Positions 16,351 through 24,532 of a stretch of DNA of 64,000 bases are shown piece after piece. Where the stretch lies: NCBI GenBank assembly GCA_021791495.1, contig JAJYWN010000023.1, positions 60,562-124,561 of the forward strand, read 5' to 3'. The DNA comes from Bacillota bacterium. Lineage in GTDB: Bacteria; Bacillota; Sulfobacillia; JAJYWN01. Position 1 is the first letter of the stretch. Each line of letters begins with the position of its first letter. The translations under genes and the position numbers were made by a program. The notes below the pieces were generated by a model, which worked only from the letters and a program-made list of their open reading frames with translations, had not been told where the DNA came from and ran no database searches.

Positions 16351-17578
16351 TGGGGACGGCTCCGGCCCAAGGGGCCGCCATTCTTTCCCGGGCCGCGTGG
16401 GCCCGCTCTTTCAGGTCGGCCAGCGTGTCCCCGCCGTAAGCCTCCAGGACGGCATTGGCCAGTTCCAGCGCGACCATGGCCTCGCCCACCACGGCCGCCG
16501 CCGGTACAGCGCAGGTATCGTGTCGTTCCACCGCCGCGTCTTCCGGGTTCCCCGTGGCCAGATTCACCGAGGGCAAAGGTTTGGACAAGGTGGCGATGGG
16601 TTTCATGACGGCGCGGATCAACAACGGCTGTCCCGTGCTGACCCCGCCCTCCAGCCCACCGCAGTGGTTTGTGGCGCGCGTCGTCCCGTAAGGTCCCGAA
16701 CAGACGCCGGGACCGCCTGAAACGGGCATCAGGATGGCGTCGTGGGCCTGGCTACCGCGCATCCCTCCGAGAGAGAAGCCGTCGCCGATGTCCACACCCT
16801 TGACACCCGGGATGCTCATGAGCGCCGCCGCCAGGCGCGCGTCCAGCCGCCGGTCCCAATGCACGTAGCTGCCCAGACCGGCCGGCAGACCCCAGGCCAC
16901 CACAGCGAAAACGCCGCCCAGGGTGTCGCCGCACGACACGGCCGCATCGATCTCGGCCATCATCCACTTCTCCGCGACCTTGTTACCGGTCCTGACCGGA
17001 GAAGCCTCCACTTCCTCAAAGTACCGTCCGAATTCATCCTCACTGACGTGCGGCAACGCCCCGTTCGTAGTGGCGCGCCCGATGCCCAGGACGTGTCCGC
17101 CGATGCTGATACCCAGTTCGGCCAAGAGCCGCTTGGCCACGGCCCCCGCCGCCGTGCGCGCGGCGGTCTCGCGGGCACTGGCGCGTTCCAGTACGTTGCG
17201 GATGTCCCTCTGGTCGTACTTGGCGGCACCGGCCAGGTCGGCGTGGCCCGGCCGTGGGCGCGTCACCGGCGCGCTCCTACCGCCGCTGGGCGTTTCCCAC
17301 GGGCCCATGGCCGTCTCCCAGGATTCCCATTCGGCATTCCGGATGATCAGACTGACCGGTGACCCCAAGGTCAACCCGCCGCGTAGCCCGCCCATAACCT
17401 CGAGGGTATCCGTCTCCACCTTCATCCGCCCGCCTCGCCCGTAGCCACCGCGGCGGCGGGCCAGTTCGCCCGTAATGTCGGCGGGTGACAGTGGAAGGCC
17501 GGCCGGCAGCCCCTCCAAAATGACGGTCAGGCCGGGCCCGTGTGACTCACCGGCCGTGAGGAATCTCAAGATTGTCAT
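16328..17578 (-). CDS. aroC: chorismate synthase
   Basis: 416 residues; makes chorismate from EPSP using reduced FMN. Family motifs: FLTAGESHGPGLTVILEGLP at the N terminus, RRRGGYGRGGRMKVETD, RPGHADLAGAAKY and the long conserved ERASARETAARTAAGAVAK; later GSQAHDAI and GGLEGGVSTGQPL. ATG 17578 follows AGGAGG at a good distance, so the upstream in-frame extension is not used. Lies 13 bases downstream of aroE in the aro operon. Confidence 0.96.
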   Translation of the reverse strand: MTILRFLTAGESHGPGLTVILEGLPAGLPLSPADITGELARRRGGYGRGGRMKVETDTLEVMGGLRGGLTLGSPVSLIIRNAEWESWETAMGPWETPSGGRSAPVTRPRPGHADLAGAAKYDQRDIRNVLERASARETAARTAAGAVAKRLLAELGISIGGHVLGIGRATTNGALPHVSEDEFGRYFEEVEASPVRTGNKVAEKWMMAEIDAAVSCGDTLGGVFAVVAWGLPAGLGSYVHWDRRLDARLAAALMSIPGVKGVDIGDGFSLGGMRGSQAHDAILMPVSGGPGVCSGPYGTTRATNHCGGLEGGVSTGQPLLIRAVMKPIATLSKPLPSVNLATGNPEDAAVERHDTCAVPAAAVVGEAMVALELANAVLEAYGGDTLADLKERAHAARERMAAPWAGAVPSEAGARD

Positions 17579-17591
17579 CGGCAGACGCCTC

Positions 17592-18587
17592 CTAGACGTT
17601 GGTGGTGCGGGTGATCCCAATGGCGACGGCCATGACGCCCACCGGCGCCGGCCGACCAAGCCAGAGGCGGAAGGACTCCGCTCCCTGGTGGAGCAGGACA
17701 GACAAACCGGTCACCACCGCGCCGCCGGCCGCGGCCCAAGGGCGCAGAAAGGCGGTGAGCGCCGGACGGTAGACCATGTCACCCAAGAGACACGACGGGT
17801 TCACCTGGCGCAGCGCGGCGAACTGGGCTAGAGACAGGATGGGGTCGCCCGCCTCGCCGCCGCCGGTGAGCGGGGTGGTGTTCAGGACGAAGTCGGCCTC
17901 AGTTATGGCCGTCCAGACCGCCTCGCCGGAGGTCGAACGATTGGTGGGCCAGGGCAGCACACCCACTCTGGTTCCTGGCGGCAGAGTCACCGTGCCGGCC
18001 ATGGCCAGCGCCCGTTCGGGGCTGCGTGCCACCAAGGTGACCTGGGCCGCGCCGGCGTCGGCCAGGGCCACGAGACATCCCCGCGCCGCCCCGCCGGCCC
18101 CGAACATGACCACACGGCGGATGTCCCGCCGGCCTGCGCGAAGCCTGCCGTTCCCCACCGCCAAGGGGGCGGCGCCCGTCACCCCCCGGTTGGCGGGCGT
18201 CGCGGCCTCAGCGATGGCGGTCAAAAGGCCGTACCCATCGGTGTTGTCACCGGTCAGCCGGCCACCGTCTTCAGGAATGATAGTGTTGACCGCCCCCACA
18301 CGGCGGGCTCTCGGCGTTACTTCGTCCACCAGGTCAAGCACCGCGACCTTGTGGGGAATGGTGACGTTGGCGCCGGCGTAGGGACGGTGCCGCAAGAGGT
18401 CCACCGCCGCCGGCAGGCCGGTCGTGTCGGGGATGTCGAGCACTTCATAATGGGCCTCAATCCCTAAGTGGCGGAAGGCCGCATTGTGCATGGCCGGTGA
18501 GAGGCTGTGGTCCACCGGGTGACCCAGCAACAGGAACCGTAGTCCAGGCGCCGCGGCCGCGGCCTTGATGTCCAAGTCCACGCTCAC
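17592..18587 (-). CDS. aroE: shikimate dehydrogenase
   Basis: 331 residues; NADPH-dependent reduction of 3-dehydroshikimate. Substrate domain: LLGHPVDHSLSPAMHNAAF, then ANVTIPHKVAVLDLVDE with the catalytic Lys, and GAVNTI. Cofactor domain: VVMFGAGGAARGCLVALADA, then NTTPLTG, and a closing LLHQGAESFRLW. GTG 18587 overlaps the aroA stop by 4 bases (GTGA) and is therefore taken as the start; the longer frame upstream would run inside aroA. Confidence 0.94.
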   Translation of the reverse strand: MSVDLDIKAAAAAPGLRFLLLGHPVDHSLSPAMHNAAFRHLGIEAHYEVLDIPDTTGLPAAVDLLRHRPYAGANVTIPHKVAVLDLVDEVTPRARRVGAVNTIIPEDGGRLTGDNTDGYGLLTAIAEAATPANRGVTGAAPLAVGNGRLRAGRRDIRRVVMFGAGGAARGCLVALADAGAAQVTLVARSPERALAMAGTVTLPPGTRVGVLPWPTNRSTSGEAVWTAITEADFVLNTTPLTGGGEAGDPILSLAQFAALRQVNPSCLLGDMVYRPALTAFLRPWAAAGGAVVTGLSVLLHQGAESFRLWLGRPAPVGVMAVAIGITRTTNV

Positions 18588-20026
18588 CGCGCGCCACCGT
18601 CTTTCGGGCGGGCGCCGTCGTGGCCACCGGCCTCGTTGCCCTCGGTGCTGCCGCCGCTCGTCAACCTTGCCAGTTCTTCTCCGAAACCGGGGAAAGAGAC
18701 GGCCGCGCACTCGAAATCTTCGATAGAAGTCTCTCCTTCGGCCAGGAGCGCCGCCACGGCCAGGCTCATAGCCAACCGGTGATCGCCGTAGGTGCGGACC
18801 TGGGCCCCGCGCAGGCGGGACGGCTCGATGTAGAGCCCATCCGGCCGCTCCTCGATGCGGGCCCCCATGGCCGCCAGTTGCCCGGCGATGCCGGCCAGGC
18901 GGTCGGATTCCTTGACGCGCAGTTCGGCGGCACCCCGGATCAAGCTGGGTTCTGAGGCCTGGGTGGCCAGGACGGCCAGGATGGGCACTTCATCCACCAG
19001 GTCCGGAATGTCCTCAGCCTCAAGGTTCAGTCCGCGGAAGGACTGTGGGCCGGTCAAGGTGATGTCACCCCAGGGTTCGTCGCCGTAGGCGTCATTTCCG
19101 TACGCGTCGCCGGCCCCCGTGGCGGGAGCCGCCCGGGTCTCCAACGGTATGCCGGCCTTGACCAAGGAACGCTGGAACCCGTCGCGCAGCGGATTCAGGC
19201 CCACCTCCTCGACGGTAAGCCGCGCGCCGGGGATGGCGGCGGCCAAGGCCAGGAAGAAGGCGGCCGAAGAAATATCGCCCGGTATGCGGACGCTGAAAGG
19301 CCTGAGGATCTGGGGGCCGGGGACGCGCACTTGGCGCCCCCGCGAGGGGGGTGCGGCGGGCGCGGCAGCCGCGGGCGAGGGGGCGCCCGCGGCTACGTGG
19401 AGCCGCGCCCCGGCCTTGACCAGCATCCTTTCGGTATGGTCCCGCGTAGCGAGGGGCTCGGTGATGACCGTTTCACCATCGGCCGCCAGGCCCGCCAGGA
19501 TGAGGCAGGACTTCACCTGAGCGCTGGCCACCGGCAGAGCATAGTCGATGGGGCGCAGGCGAGTCCCGTTGATGGCCAGGGGAGCAAGGTCGCCGCCGCC
19601 ACGTCCGGAGATGGTGGCACCCATCTGGCGCAGGGGTTTGGTGACGCGACCCATGGGCCGGGAGCGCAGGGACGCGTCCCCGGTGAGAATGGAGAAAAAG
19701 GGTTGACCGGCCAGCACGCCACTGAGTAGGCGAGTGGTGGTGCCAGAGTTTCCAGCATCAAGGATGTCGACCGGCTCGGTGGGGTGGCCGGCGGTGCCGG
19801 TGATGATGACCCGTTCCGGACCTTCCCAGCGCGCCCGCGCGCCCAGGGCCTCGACGCAGGCCAGGGTGGAGCGGCAGTCCAGGCCGGAGGAGGGGTTTAT
19901 GACCTCGGACTCGCCGGCAGCCAGGGCGGCCAGCATGAAAGCCCGGTGGGTGATGGATTTGTCGGGTGGCGGGGTGAACCGGCCGGTGAACGGGCGGCCC
20001 CCCAAACCCTTGATAACTTGTTTCAT
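18584..20026 (-). CDS. aroA: EPSP synthase
   Basis: 480 residues; 3-phosphoshikimate 1-carboxyvinyltransferase. Motifs: PPPDKSITHRAFMLAALA, LDAGNSGTTTRLLSG, SLRSRPMGRVTKPL, SAQVKSCLILAGL and the C-terminal YGDHRLAMSLAVAALLAEG. Two insertions lengthen the protein: a Pro/Ala-rich loop near residue 225 and a GDAYGNDAYGDEPWGD stretch near 310 with an imperfect duplication. The start lies 2 bases after the tyrA stop. Confidence 0.95.
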   Translation of the reverse strand: MKQVIKGLGGRPFTGRFTPPPDKSITHRAFMLAALAAGESEVINPSSGLDCRSTLACVEALGARARWEGPERVIITGTAGHPTEPVDILDAGNSGTTTRLLSGVLAGQPFFSILTGDASLRSRPMGRVTKPLRQMGATISGRGGGDLAPLAINGTRLRPIDYALPVASAQVKSCLILAGLAADGETVITEPLATRDHTERMLVKAGARLHVAAGAPSPAAAAPAAPPSRGRQVRVPGPQILRPFSVRIPGDISSAAFFLALAAAIPGARLTVEEVGLNPLRDGFQRSLVKAGIPLETRAAPATGAGDAYGNDAYGDEPWGDITLTGPQSFRGLNLEAEDIPDLVDEVPILAVLATQASEPSLIRGAAELRVKESDRLAGIAGQLAAMGARIEERPDGLYIEPSRLRGAQVRTYGDHRLAMSLAVAALLAEGETSIEDFECAAVSFPGFGEELARLTSGGSTEGNEAGGHDGARPKDGGAR

Positions 20027-20028
20027 GG

Positions 20029-21042
20029 CTATGCTCGGCCCCCTTCGGGGTGACTGACCGCGCCTGCAACCCAGGTGTCGCGGCGGAGCTTGGCTTCAGT
20101 GAAGTAGTTAAGAGTGTCTGCGGGCCGGCTTTCGGAGATGGAACGCTCCAGGTCGTCCAAGTGGCGGCGAAAGGCACGCAGGGCTTCCAGAACGGAATCG
20201 CGATTGGCCAGGCAGATGCCGGCGGCCATCTCCGGCGACCCGCTGGCCACGCGCGTCGTGTCGCGGAAGCCGCCGGCGGCCAGTTTCCAGGCGAGGTCCG
20301 GCTCGTCCGACCGGCCCAATTGGAGGGCCGGCCCATCCGGCCCGGCTGATGACAAGGCTGACTGCGATAAGGTAGCCGCGACGGCCAGCGGTAGATGGCT
20401 GATCAAGGCCACGGCACGGTCGTGCGCGGCCGCGTCGGTGATCAGTGGGCGGGCGCCCAGGGCCGCCACCAAGTCGAGGACAGCTTGGGGCACTGCTTGT
20501 CTGCCCTCGTCCGCATCGTCGCGGTTGTCCGTGGTCAGGACGTAGGTGCAACCTGCTAACAGTGTCGCTCCGGCCGCGCCGAACCCGATGCGCTCCGAGC
20601 CGGCCATGGGGTGACCGCCCACGAAACGAATAGATTCCGGCAGCGTGCGGCGGGCAGCTTCGCACACCCAAACCTTGACGCTACCGCAGTCGGTGACGAC
20701 CGGAAGATCCGCTCCGGCCCCGGACATTCCGTCCTGGACGGCGGCCGGACCGCGGTCGGCTCGGGCAACCCGTTCGGCCAGAGGCCCGGCCATTTCCTTC
20801 AGTACCTCCGGCACGGTCACCACGGGGACGGCCAGGTAGATGAGGTCCGCCGCCCGGCACCCCTCGGCCAGATCCACCGTGCGGTCGATGGCGCCTGCTT
20901 TGAGGGCGAACTCAACTGTTTCCGGGTCGGAATCGTACCCCAGCAGCAAGCCCGGCCAGCCGGCCCGCTTCAGGCCGAGGGCCACCGACCCGCCGATGAG
21001 GCCGAGTCCGACCACGAAGACGTTGGAGCGCCCTCCGGCCAT
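20029..21042 (-). CDS. tyrA: prephenate dehydrogenase
   Basis: 337 residues; oxidative decarboxylation of prephenate to 4-hydroxyphenylpyruvate (tyrosine branch). NAD site VFVVGLGLIGGSVALGLKR, then DLIYLAVPVVTVPEVL, DCGSVKVWV and the catalytic-region FVGGHPMAGSERIGFGAA; the helical C-terminal domain ends with a conserved RDTTRVASGSPEMAAGICL. No ACT regulatory domain is present. Stop of aroF and ATG of tyrA are adjacent. Confidence 0.93.
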   Translation of the reverse strand: MAGGRSNVFVVGLGLIGGSVALGLKRAGWPGLLLGYDSDPETVEFALKAGAIDRTVDLAEGCRAADLIYLAVPVVTVPEVLKEMAGPLAERVARADRGPAAVQDGMSGAGADLPVVTDCGSVKVWVCEAARRTLPESIRFVGGHPMAGSERIGFGAAGATLLAGCTYVLTTDNRDDADEGRQAVPQAVLDLVAALGARPLITDAAAHDRAVALISHLPLAVAATLSQSALSSAGPDGPALQLGRSDEPDLAWKLAAGGFRDTTRVASGSPEMAAGICLANRDSVLEALRAFRRHLDDLERSISESRPADTLNYFTEAKLRRDTWVAGAVSHPEGGRA

Positions 21043-22185
21043 CTAGGAAAGGTCGGCTCCGTCCGCCGCCGCGCCGCCCGCGGAACCACCTGCGCCACCG
21101 GCCACGGACCCCGCGGCCAGGGCGCCCGCCGGTGTCGCCACCGGCCCGGCCAACTTGCGGCCCATTATCTGGGCGACGCGGGACAGATCGGCCATGAGCT
21201 TCGGGAAATCCTCGGTGCGCAAGGATTGCTGGCCGTCGGCCAGGGCCTTCTCCGGCTGCGGATGTACTTCCATCATGAGGCCGTCGGCCCCGGCGGCGAT
21301 GGCCGCCCTTGATAGCGCCGCCACCAGGTCGCGGTGACCGGCGGCGTGGCTCGGGTCGACGATGACCGGCAGGTGGGACAGCTTCTTCGCCACCGGCACG
21401 GCGGAGATGTCAAGGGTGAAACGCGTGGCCGTCTCGAAGGTCCGGATGCCCCGTTCGCACAGGATGACCCGCGAATTCCCGGCCGACAAGACGTACTCGG
21501 CCGCCATCAGCCACTCTTCGATGGACGCCGACAAACCGCGCTTCAGCATCACCGGCTTGGGCTGGCGGCCCGCCTCCAGGAGAAGGTGGAAGTTCTGCAT
21601 GTTCCGCGCCCCGATCTGAAGCATGTCGGCATACTCCGCCACCAGTTCCACATCACCCGGCGCCATCACTTCGGTTACCACGAGGAGCCCCGTCCGGGCC
21701 CGCGCCTCGGCCAGAATCTCCAGGCCGAGCTTGCCGAGGCCCTGGAAGCTGTAAGGAGAAGTGCGGGGTTTGAAAGCGCCGCCGCGCAACATCACCGCGC
21801 CACCGGCCGCCACCACCTGTGCCGTCTTGACCGTGGTGTCCAGGTCTTCAACGGTGCACGGCCCGGCGATGATGGGGATGTCGTTGCCTCCGAAGACCAC
21901 GGGCCGGATACCGGGGCGGCCGTTGACCGAGACAGGTATGGTACTCTTGGTGGCGGAGGCCTCTCGGGAAGCGAGCTTGAAGGGCTGGACGACGCGAACG
22001 GCCCGGTCGACGCCGTCCATGGCCGAGATCTGCTCCGGCGAAAGGCCGCGCACGTCGCCGATCAGACCGATGACCGTCGTTTCCTCACCTTGAGAGAGGT
22101 GGACTTTCAAACCCTTGCTCTCGACGAAGCCGACGACTCCCTGGACCTGTTCCTTCGTGGCTCTGGGGGCCATGATGACTAGCAT
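21043..22185 (-). CDS. aroF: 3-deoxy-7-phosphoheptulonate (DAHP) synthase
   Basis: 380 residues; first step of the shikimate pathway. Residues 1-70 form the ferredoxin-like regulatory domain ([20 protein letters not shown] ... TVIGLIGD) found in type I-beta enzymes such as the Thermotoga one. The barrel carries [50 protein letters not shown] and [13 protein letters not shown] Gly/Ala-rich tail of about 30 residues ends the protein. The N-terminal domain suggests feedback inhibition by an aromatic amino acid. Lies 3 bases after aroH. Confidence 0.94.
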   Translation of the reverse strand: MLVIMAPRATKEQVQGVVGFVESKGLKVHLSQGEETTVIGLIGDVRGLSPEQISAMDGVDRAVRVVQPFKLASREASATKSTIPVSVNGRPGIRPVVFGGNDIPIIAGPCTVEDLDTTVKTAQVVAAGGAVMLRGGAFKPRTSPYSFQGLGKLGLEILAEARARTGLLVVTEVMAPGDVELVAEYADMLQIGARNMQNFHLLLEAGRQPKPVMLKRGLSASIEEWLMAAEYVLSAGNSRVILCERGIRTFETATRFTLDISAVPVAKKLSHLPVIVDPSHAAGHRDLVAALSRAAIAAGADGLMMEVHPQPEKALADGQQSLRTEDFPKLMADLSRVAQIMGRKLAGPVATPAGALAAGSVAGGAGGSAGGAAADGADLS

Positions 22186-22188
22186 GCC

Positions 22189-22635
22189 TTACGACTCCTT
22201 TCGTTCCTTGGCGCCGCTGGTTGCCGCCGCCCAATCGGGGCGGAGTTTGGCGGCCTCTCCGAGGTAGATGTGGCGGACCTGCGCCTTCGCTTCCGCGGCG
22301 GTGGTGCCCGCCGGCACTAACCTCTGGTAGGTCAAGAGCAGACGGATGCACCCGCTGATGCCGCCAGGCACGTCGACTTCGACGGCGCTCATCAGTGGCG
22401 TGGAGGTCCATCCGTGGCGCCTCGCCCCCGTGGCGGGGTAGGCGGCGTTCAGCCCGGGGCTGGCTGTGAACAGGCAGAACACAGCATCGGCCTCGCTGAT
22501 CCCGTTGGCCTCGGTCACGCGGGCTAACAGCTCAGCCCCAGCGGCCATGATAGCTGGGGCGCTATTCTCCACGGGGGCGATGGCACCCCTGGCGGCGACG
22601 ACATGCGTCACCAGCTTCTCGCTAGACTCGCTCAA
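22189..22635 (-). CDS. aroH: chorismate mutase, AroH type
   Basis: 148 residues; converts chorismate to prephenate. The monofunctional AroH fold is recognised by VAARGAIAPVENSAPAIMAA with the active-site Arg region, DAVFCLFTASPGLNAAYPA, PLMSAVEVDVPGGISGCIRL and the closing VRHIYLGEAAKLRPD. TTG 22635 is taken as start because GGAGG (22644-22648) lies 8 bases upstream; GTG 22644 overlaps that site. First structural gene of the aro operon, 70 bases after the leader terminator. Confidence 0.9.
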   Translation of the reverse strand: MSESSEKLVTHVVAARGAIAPVENSAPAIMAAGAELLARVTEANGISEADAVFCLFTASPGLNAAYPATGARRHGWTSTPLMSAVEVDVPGGISGCIRLLLTYQRLVPAGTTAAEAKAQVRHIYLGEAAKLRPDWAAATSGAKERKES

Positions 22636-22704
22636 CCGGTACACCTCCGGCCGGCGACGAGCGCAAGGGACAGGAGGGAAACGAAAGGGGTGCGGGAGGA
22701 AAAT

Positions 22705-22728
22705 GAAAAACCACCCGCGGGGGGTGGT
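22705..22728 (-). terminator. leader terminator (attenuator) of the aro operon
   Basis: On the minus strand ACCACCC-CCCGC-GGGTGGT forms a 7-bp stem-loop directly followed by a run of T. It lies between the promoter at 22883-22911 and aroH, about 150 bases into the leader, and has no gene upstream to terminate. This is the arrangement of a transcription attenuator. The ligand is unknown. Confidence 0.65.
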
Positions 22729-22882
22729 CGCATTGGCACCTTTCCCCTACCGTCTTACCGTCCTACCGTTCGTCTACCGTAGATTGTCTTACCAGGCTGG
22801 GGGCCGGCGGCGCCGGCGTGAAACGCGGACCCGGGACTCGAAACCGTTCTACAAAGGAAACCGCCCCAACCTATTGCAACAA
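22729..22882 (-). promoter_or_regulatory. aro operon leader RNA
   Basis: A transcribed leader of about 150 bases, before the terminator. It contains a strong hairpin GCCGGC-GCC-GCCGGC (near 22804-22818) and a repetitive stretch with four CGGTA(A/G) units (22746-22783). I found no T-box core sequence, no clear leader peptide rich in aromatic codons, and no series of closely spaced GAG/UAG triplets as for TRAP. Confidence 0.5.
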
Positions 22883-22911
22883 AGTATAACAAAGGTTTCG
22901 GCGCCAGGCAA
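22883..22911 (-). promoter_or_regulatory. sigma-A type promoter of the aro operon
   Basis: On the minus strand TTGCCT (22911-22906) and TATACT (22888-22883) are separated by 17 bases. Transcription would start near 22876, giving a leader that contains the terminator at 22705-22728. Confidence 0.65.
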
Positions 22912-22999
22912 TGAGGAAAAACAGGAGGAAGAACAGGTTTCCAATGGGAGGACTTAGCTCATTCATCCTGTAGATGGAGGGTGTGAGGGAGGGAAGAGA

Positions 23000-23062
23000 A
23001 TGGAACATCACCTCGACCTCTATCTACAGCTTTACTTGTTCGAGATAAGAATGCCCGCGTGA
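23000..23062 (+). CDS. micropeptide 1 of a three-ORF cluster
   Basis: A 20-residue frame, MEHHLDLYLQLYLFEIRMPA, starts at ATG 23000 behind a GGAGGG-like site. It is amphipathic and aromatic/Leu-rich. Its stop overlaps the next start by 4 bases (GTGA), which suggests translational coupling. No known family; it could also act as a leader peptide. Confidence 0.4.
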   Translation: MEHHLDLYLQLYLFEIRMPA

Positions 23063-23166
23063 ACAACTTGAGGGTCCTTAAAGTTAGATCCGCCACGAGC
23101 TATATGGTCCTATCCACTCTTTCCATGAGTATTGTGGCTCTGACAAGGCTTATCTCCGGCGATTAG
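23059..23166 (+). CDS. micropeptide 2, hydrophobic helix
   Basis: A 35-residue frame from GTG 23059, coupled to the previous ORF. A basic start (NNLRVLKVR) is followed by a hydrophobic stretch of about 20 residues (ATSYMVLSTLSMSIVALTRL), enough for one membrane span. The stop overlaps the GGAGG of the next ORF. Family unknown. Confidence 0.4.
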   Translation: MNNLRVLKVRSATSYMVLSTLSMSIVALTRLISGD

Positions 23167-23180
23167 GAGGCGTGATAAGA

Positions 23181-23348
23181 ATGAGGAACCGCCGCCTGCC
23201 AACCAAGCCCAAGGCGTCACCCAAGAAGCCCGCCGCCGCCCCTCCGGAACCGCCCCCGCTTCAGATAATCTATGAGGGCCGGGATTTTCCCTTCCCCAAG
23301 TTCAAGGGGCCTGTGGAAAAGGGTCTGGATCGGGACCCCGAGTCCTGA
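23181..23348 (+). CDS. small basic, proline-rich protein
   Basis: 55 residues from ATG 23181, 10 bases after AGGAGG. The first 30 residues are Lys/Pro/Ala-rich (PTKPKASPKKPAAAPPEPPP), the rest is a short conserved-looking tail, LQIIYEGRDFPFPKFKGP. No family recognised. The strong ribosome binding site and coupling to the two upstream ORFs support it as a real gene. Confidence 0.5.
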   Translation: MRNRRLPTKPKASPKKPAAAPPEPPPLQIIYEGRDFPFPKFKGPVEKGLDRDPES

Positions 23349-23379
23349 CAGTCCGGGCTTGCCGGTGATTGGATGGAGA

Positions 23380-24267
23380 TCACCCTTTCGTCACCATAGC
23401 CGGTGATGATGTCAGCCCACGGAAGACTTCGTCGACCATGGGCTTCTGGTATTCCTCGATCTTACCCCGGTCCCCGGCCTCGGCCAGAGTGGGATCGATC
23501 GGCAAGGCGCCCAGCGCCGGCGCCTCTAGTTCGCGCGCCAAATCCTTGAGGTTCGAGGGACCGAACAGTTCCATTCGCTTGCCGGTGTCCGGGCACTGGA
23601 CGTAGCTCATGTTCTCCACCAGACCCAGGATGGGGATGTCCAGCATCCGCGCGGCGTTGACGGCCTTCTTCACCACCATGGCGGCCAGCTTCTGCGGCGT
23701 GGAGACGATGACCGCACCGTCGAGGGGGATGGACTGCATTACCGTGAGTGGGGCGTCTCCCGTGCCCGGGGGCAGGTCGACGATGAGATAGTCGAGATCG
23801 CCCCAGAGCACCTCGGACCAGAACTGCTTTATGGCCCCCGACACCAATGGGCCGCGCCAGATGACCGGAGCCTCCTCGTCGCTGAGGAGCAGGTTCAAGG
23901 ACATGACTTTCACGCCACCGGCGCTCTCGGGCGGCACCATTTTGCCGCCCTCACCAACGGTAGGCATTTCGTGAACGCCGAAAAGCTTGGGGATAGAGGG
24001 GCCGGTGACATCCGCGTCCAGTACGCCGACTTTGGCTCCCTGGTGCGACAAGTAGGACGCCAAAAGGGCCGTTACCGACGATTTGCCCACACCGCCCTTG
24101 CCGCTCATGACGGCGATGACTTTGCGGATGTTGTTCCCCTCGGCCATGGGTAGCTTGGCGATGGCCGCGCGCCGGACCGCTTCCATCCAATCCTGGTTCT
24201 CATCGTTGCCGGCGGCGCCCTCATCACCGTTTGGAGCGTTCCCGGTCTTCGCTCTGTTTTCCGCCAT
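23380..24267 (-). CDS. mrp: Mrp/NBP35-type P-loop ATPase
   Basis: 295 residues; iron-sulfur cluster carrier family. Deviant Walker A VMSGKGGVGKSSVTALLA, DADVTGPSIPKLFG, then DYLIVDLPPGTGDAPLTVMQ and GLVENMSY. The C-terminal cluster-binding motif, CPxC in most relatives, reads CPDT here (Cys225, Thr228), so one ligand is missing. The first 40 residues are a charged tail (NGDEGAAGNDENQDW). Start ATG 24267 has GGGAG upstream. No operon partner. Confidence 0.92.
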   Translation of the reverse strand: MAENRAKTGNAPNGDEGAAGNDENQDWMEAVRRAAIAKLPMAEGNNIRKVIAVMSGKGGVGKSSVTALLASYLSHQGAKVGVLDADVTGPSIPKLFGVHEMPTVGEGGKMVPPESAGGVKVMSLNLLLSDEEAPVIWRGPLVSGAIKQFWSEVLWGDLDYLIVDLPPGTGDAPLTVMQSIPLDGAVIVSTPQKLAAMVVKKAVNAARMLDIPILGLVENMSYVQCPDTGKRMELFGPSNLKDLARELEAPALGALPIDPTLAEAGDRGKIEEYQKPMVDEVFRGLTSSPAMVTKG

Positions 24268-24532
24268 CTCTGATCACTCCCGTGGTAAGCAACTTGGGGG
24301 GCGGGGGGCTGCAATACCCACTCCCGTATCCGCCGCTCAAGTGCAGTTTACTTGGCCTTCCCCATTAAGTCCATGACGCCGGTCAAAAACCCGTCAACCT
24401 GTCGTCCATTGGCACCATTATCTTTCTCCGCGGCGGGCGGAGGGCGTCGCAAGGAAGGCCCGATCTCTAGACGAATGGTATGACCAGTTGTGAGAGGAAC
24501 GATCGAAAGACCGAAGGGAGATAAGCCAGACG

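Noticed and set aside
22746..22783. TRAP-type binding site in the aro leader
   Set aside because: The repeated GGTAG/GGTAAG units are 8 or more bases apart, not 2-3, and there are too few.
22826..22850. tRNA-like T arm on the minus strand (GGTTTCGAGTCCCGGG)
   Set aside because: The 5-bp stem does not form and no acceptor, D or anticodon arm is found around it.
22729..22882. T-box riboswitch in the aro leader
   Set aside because: The best stretch, AAGGTGCCAATGCG, agrees poorly with the AGGGTGGNACCGCG core and lacks the UGGN needed to pair with tRNA.
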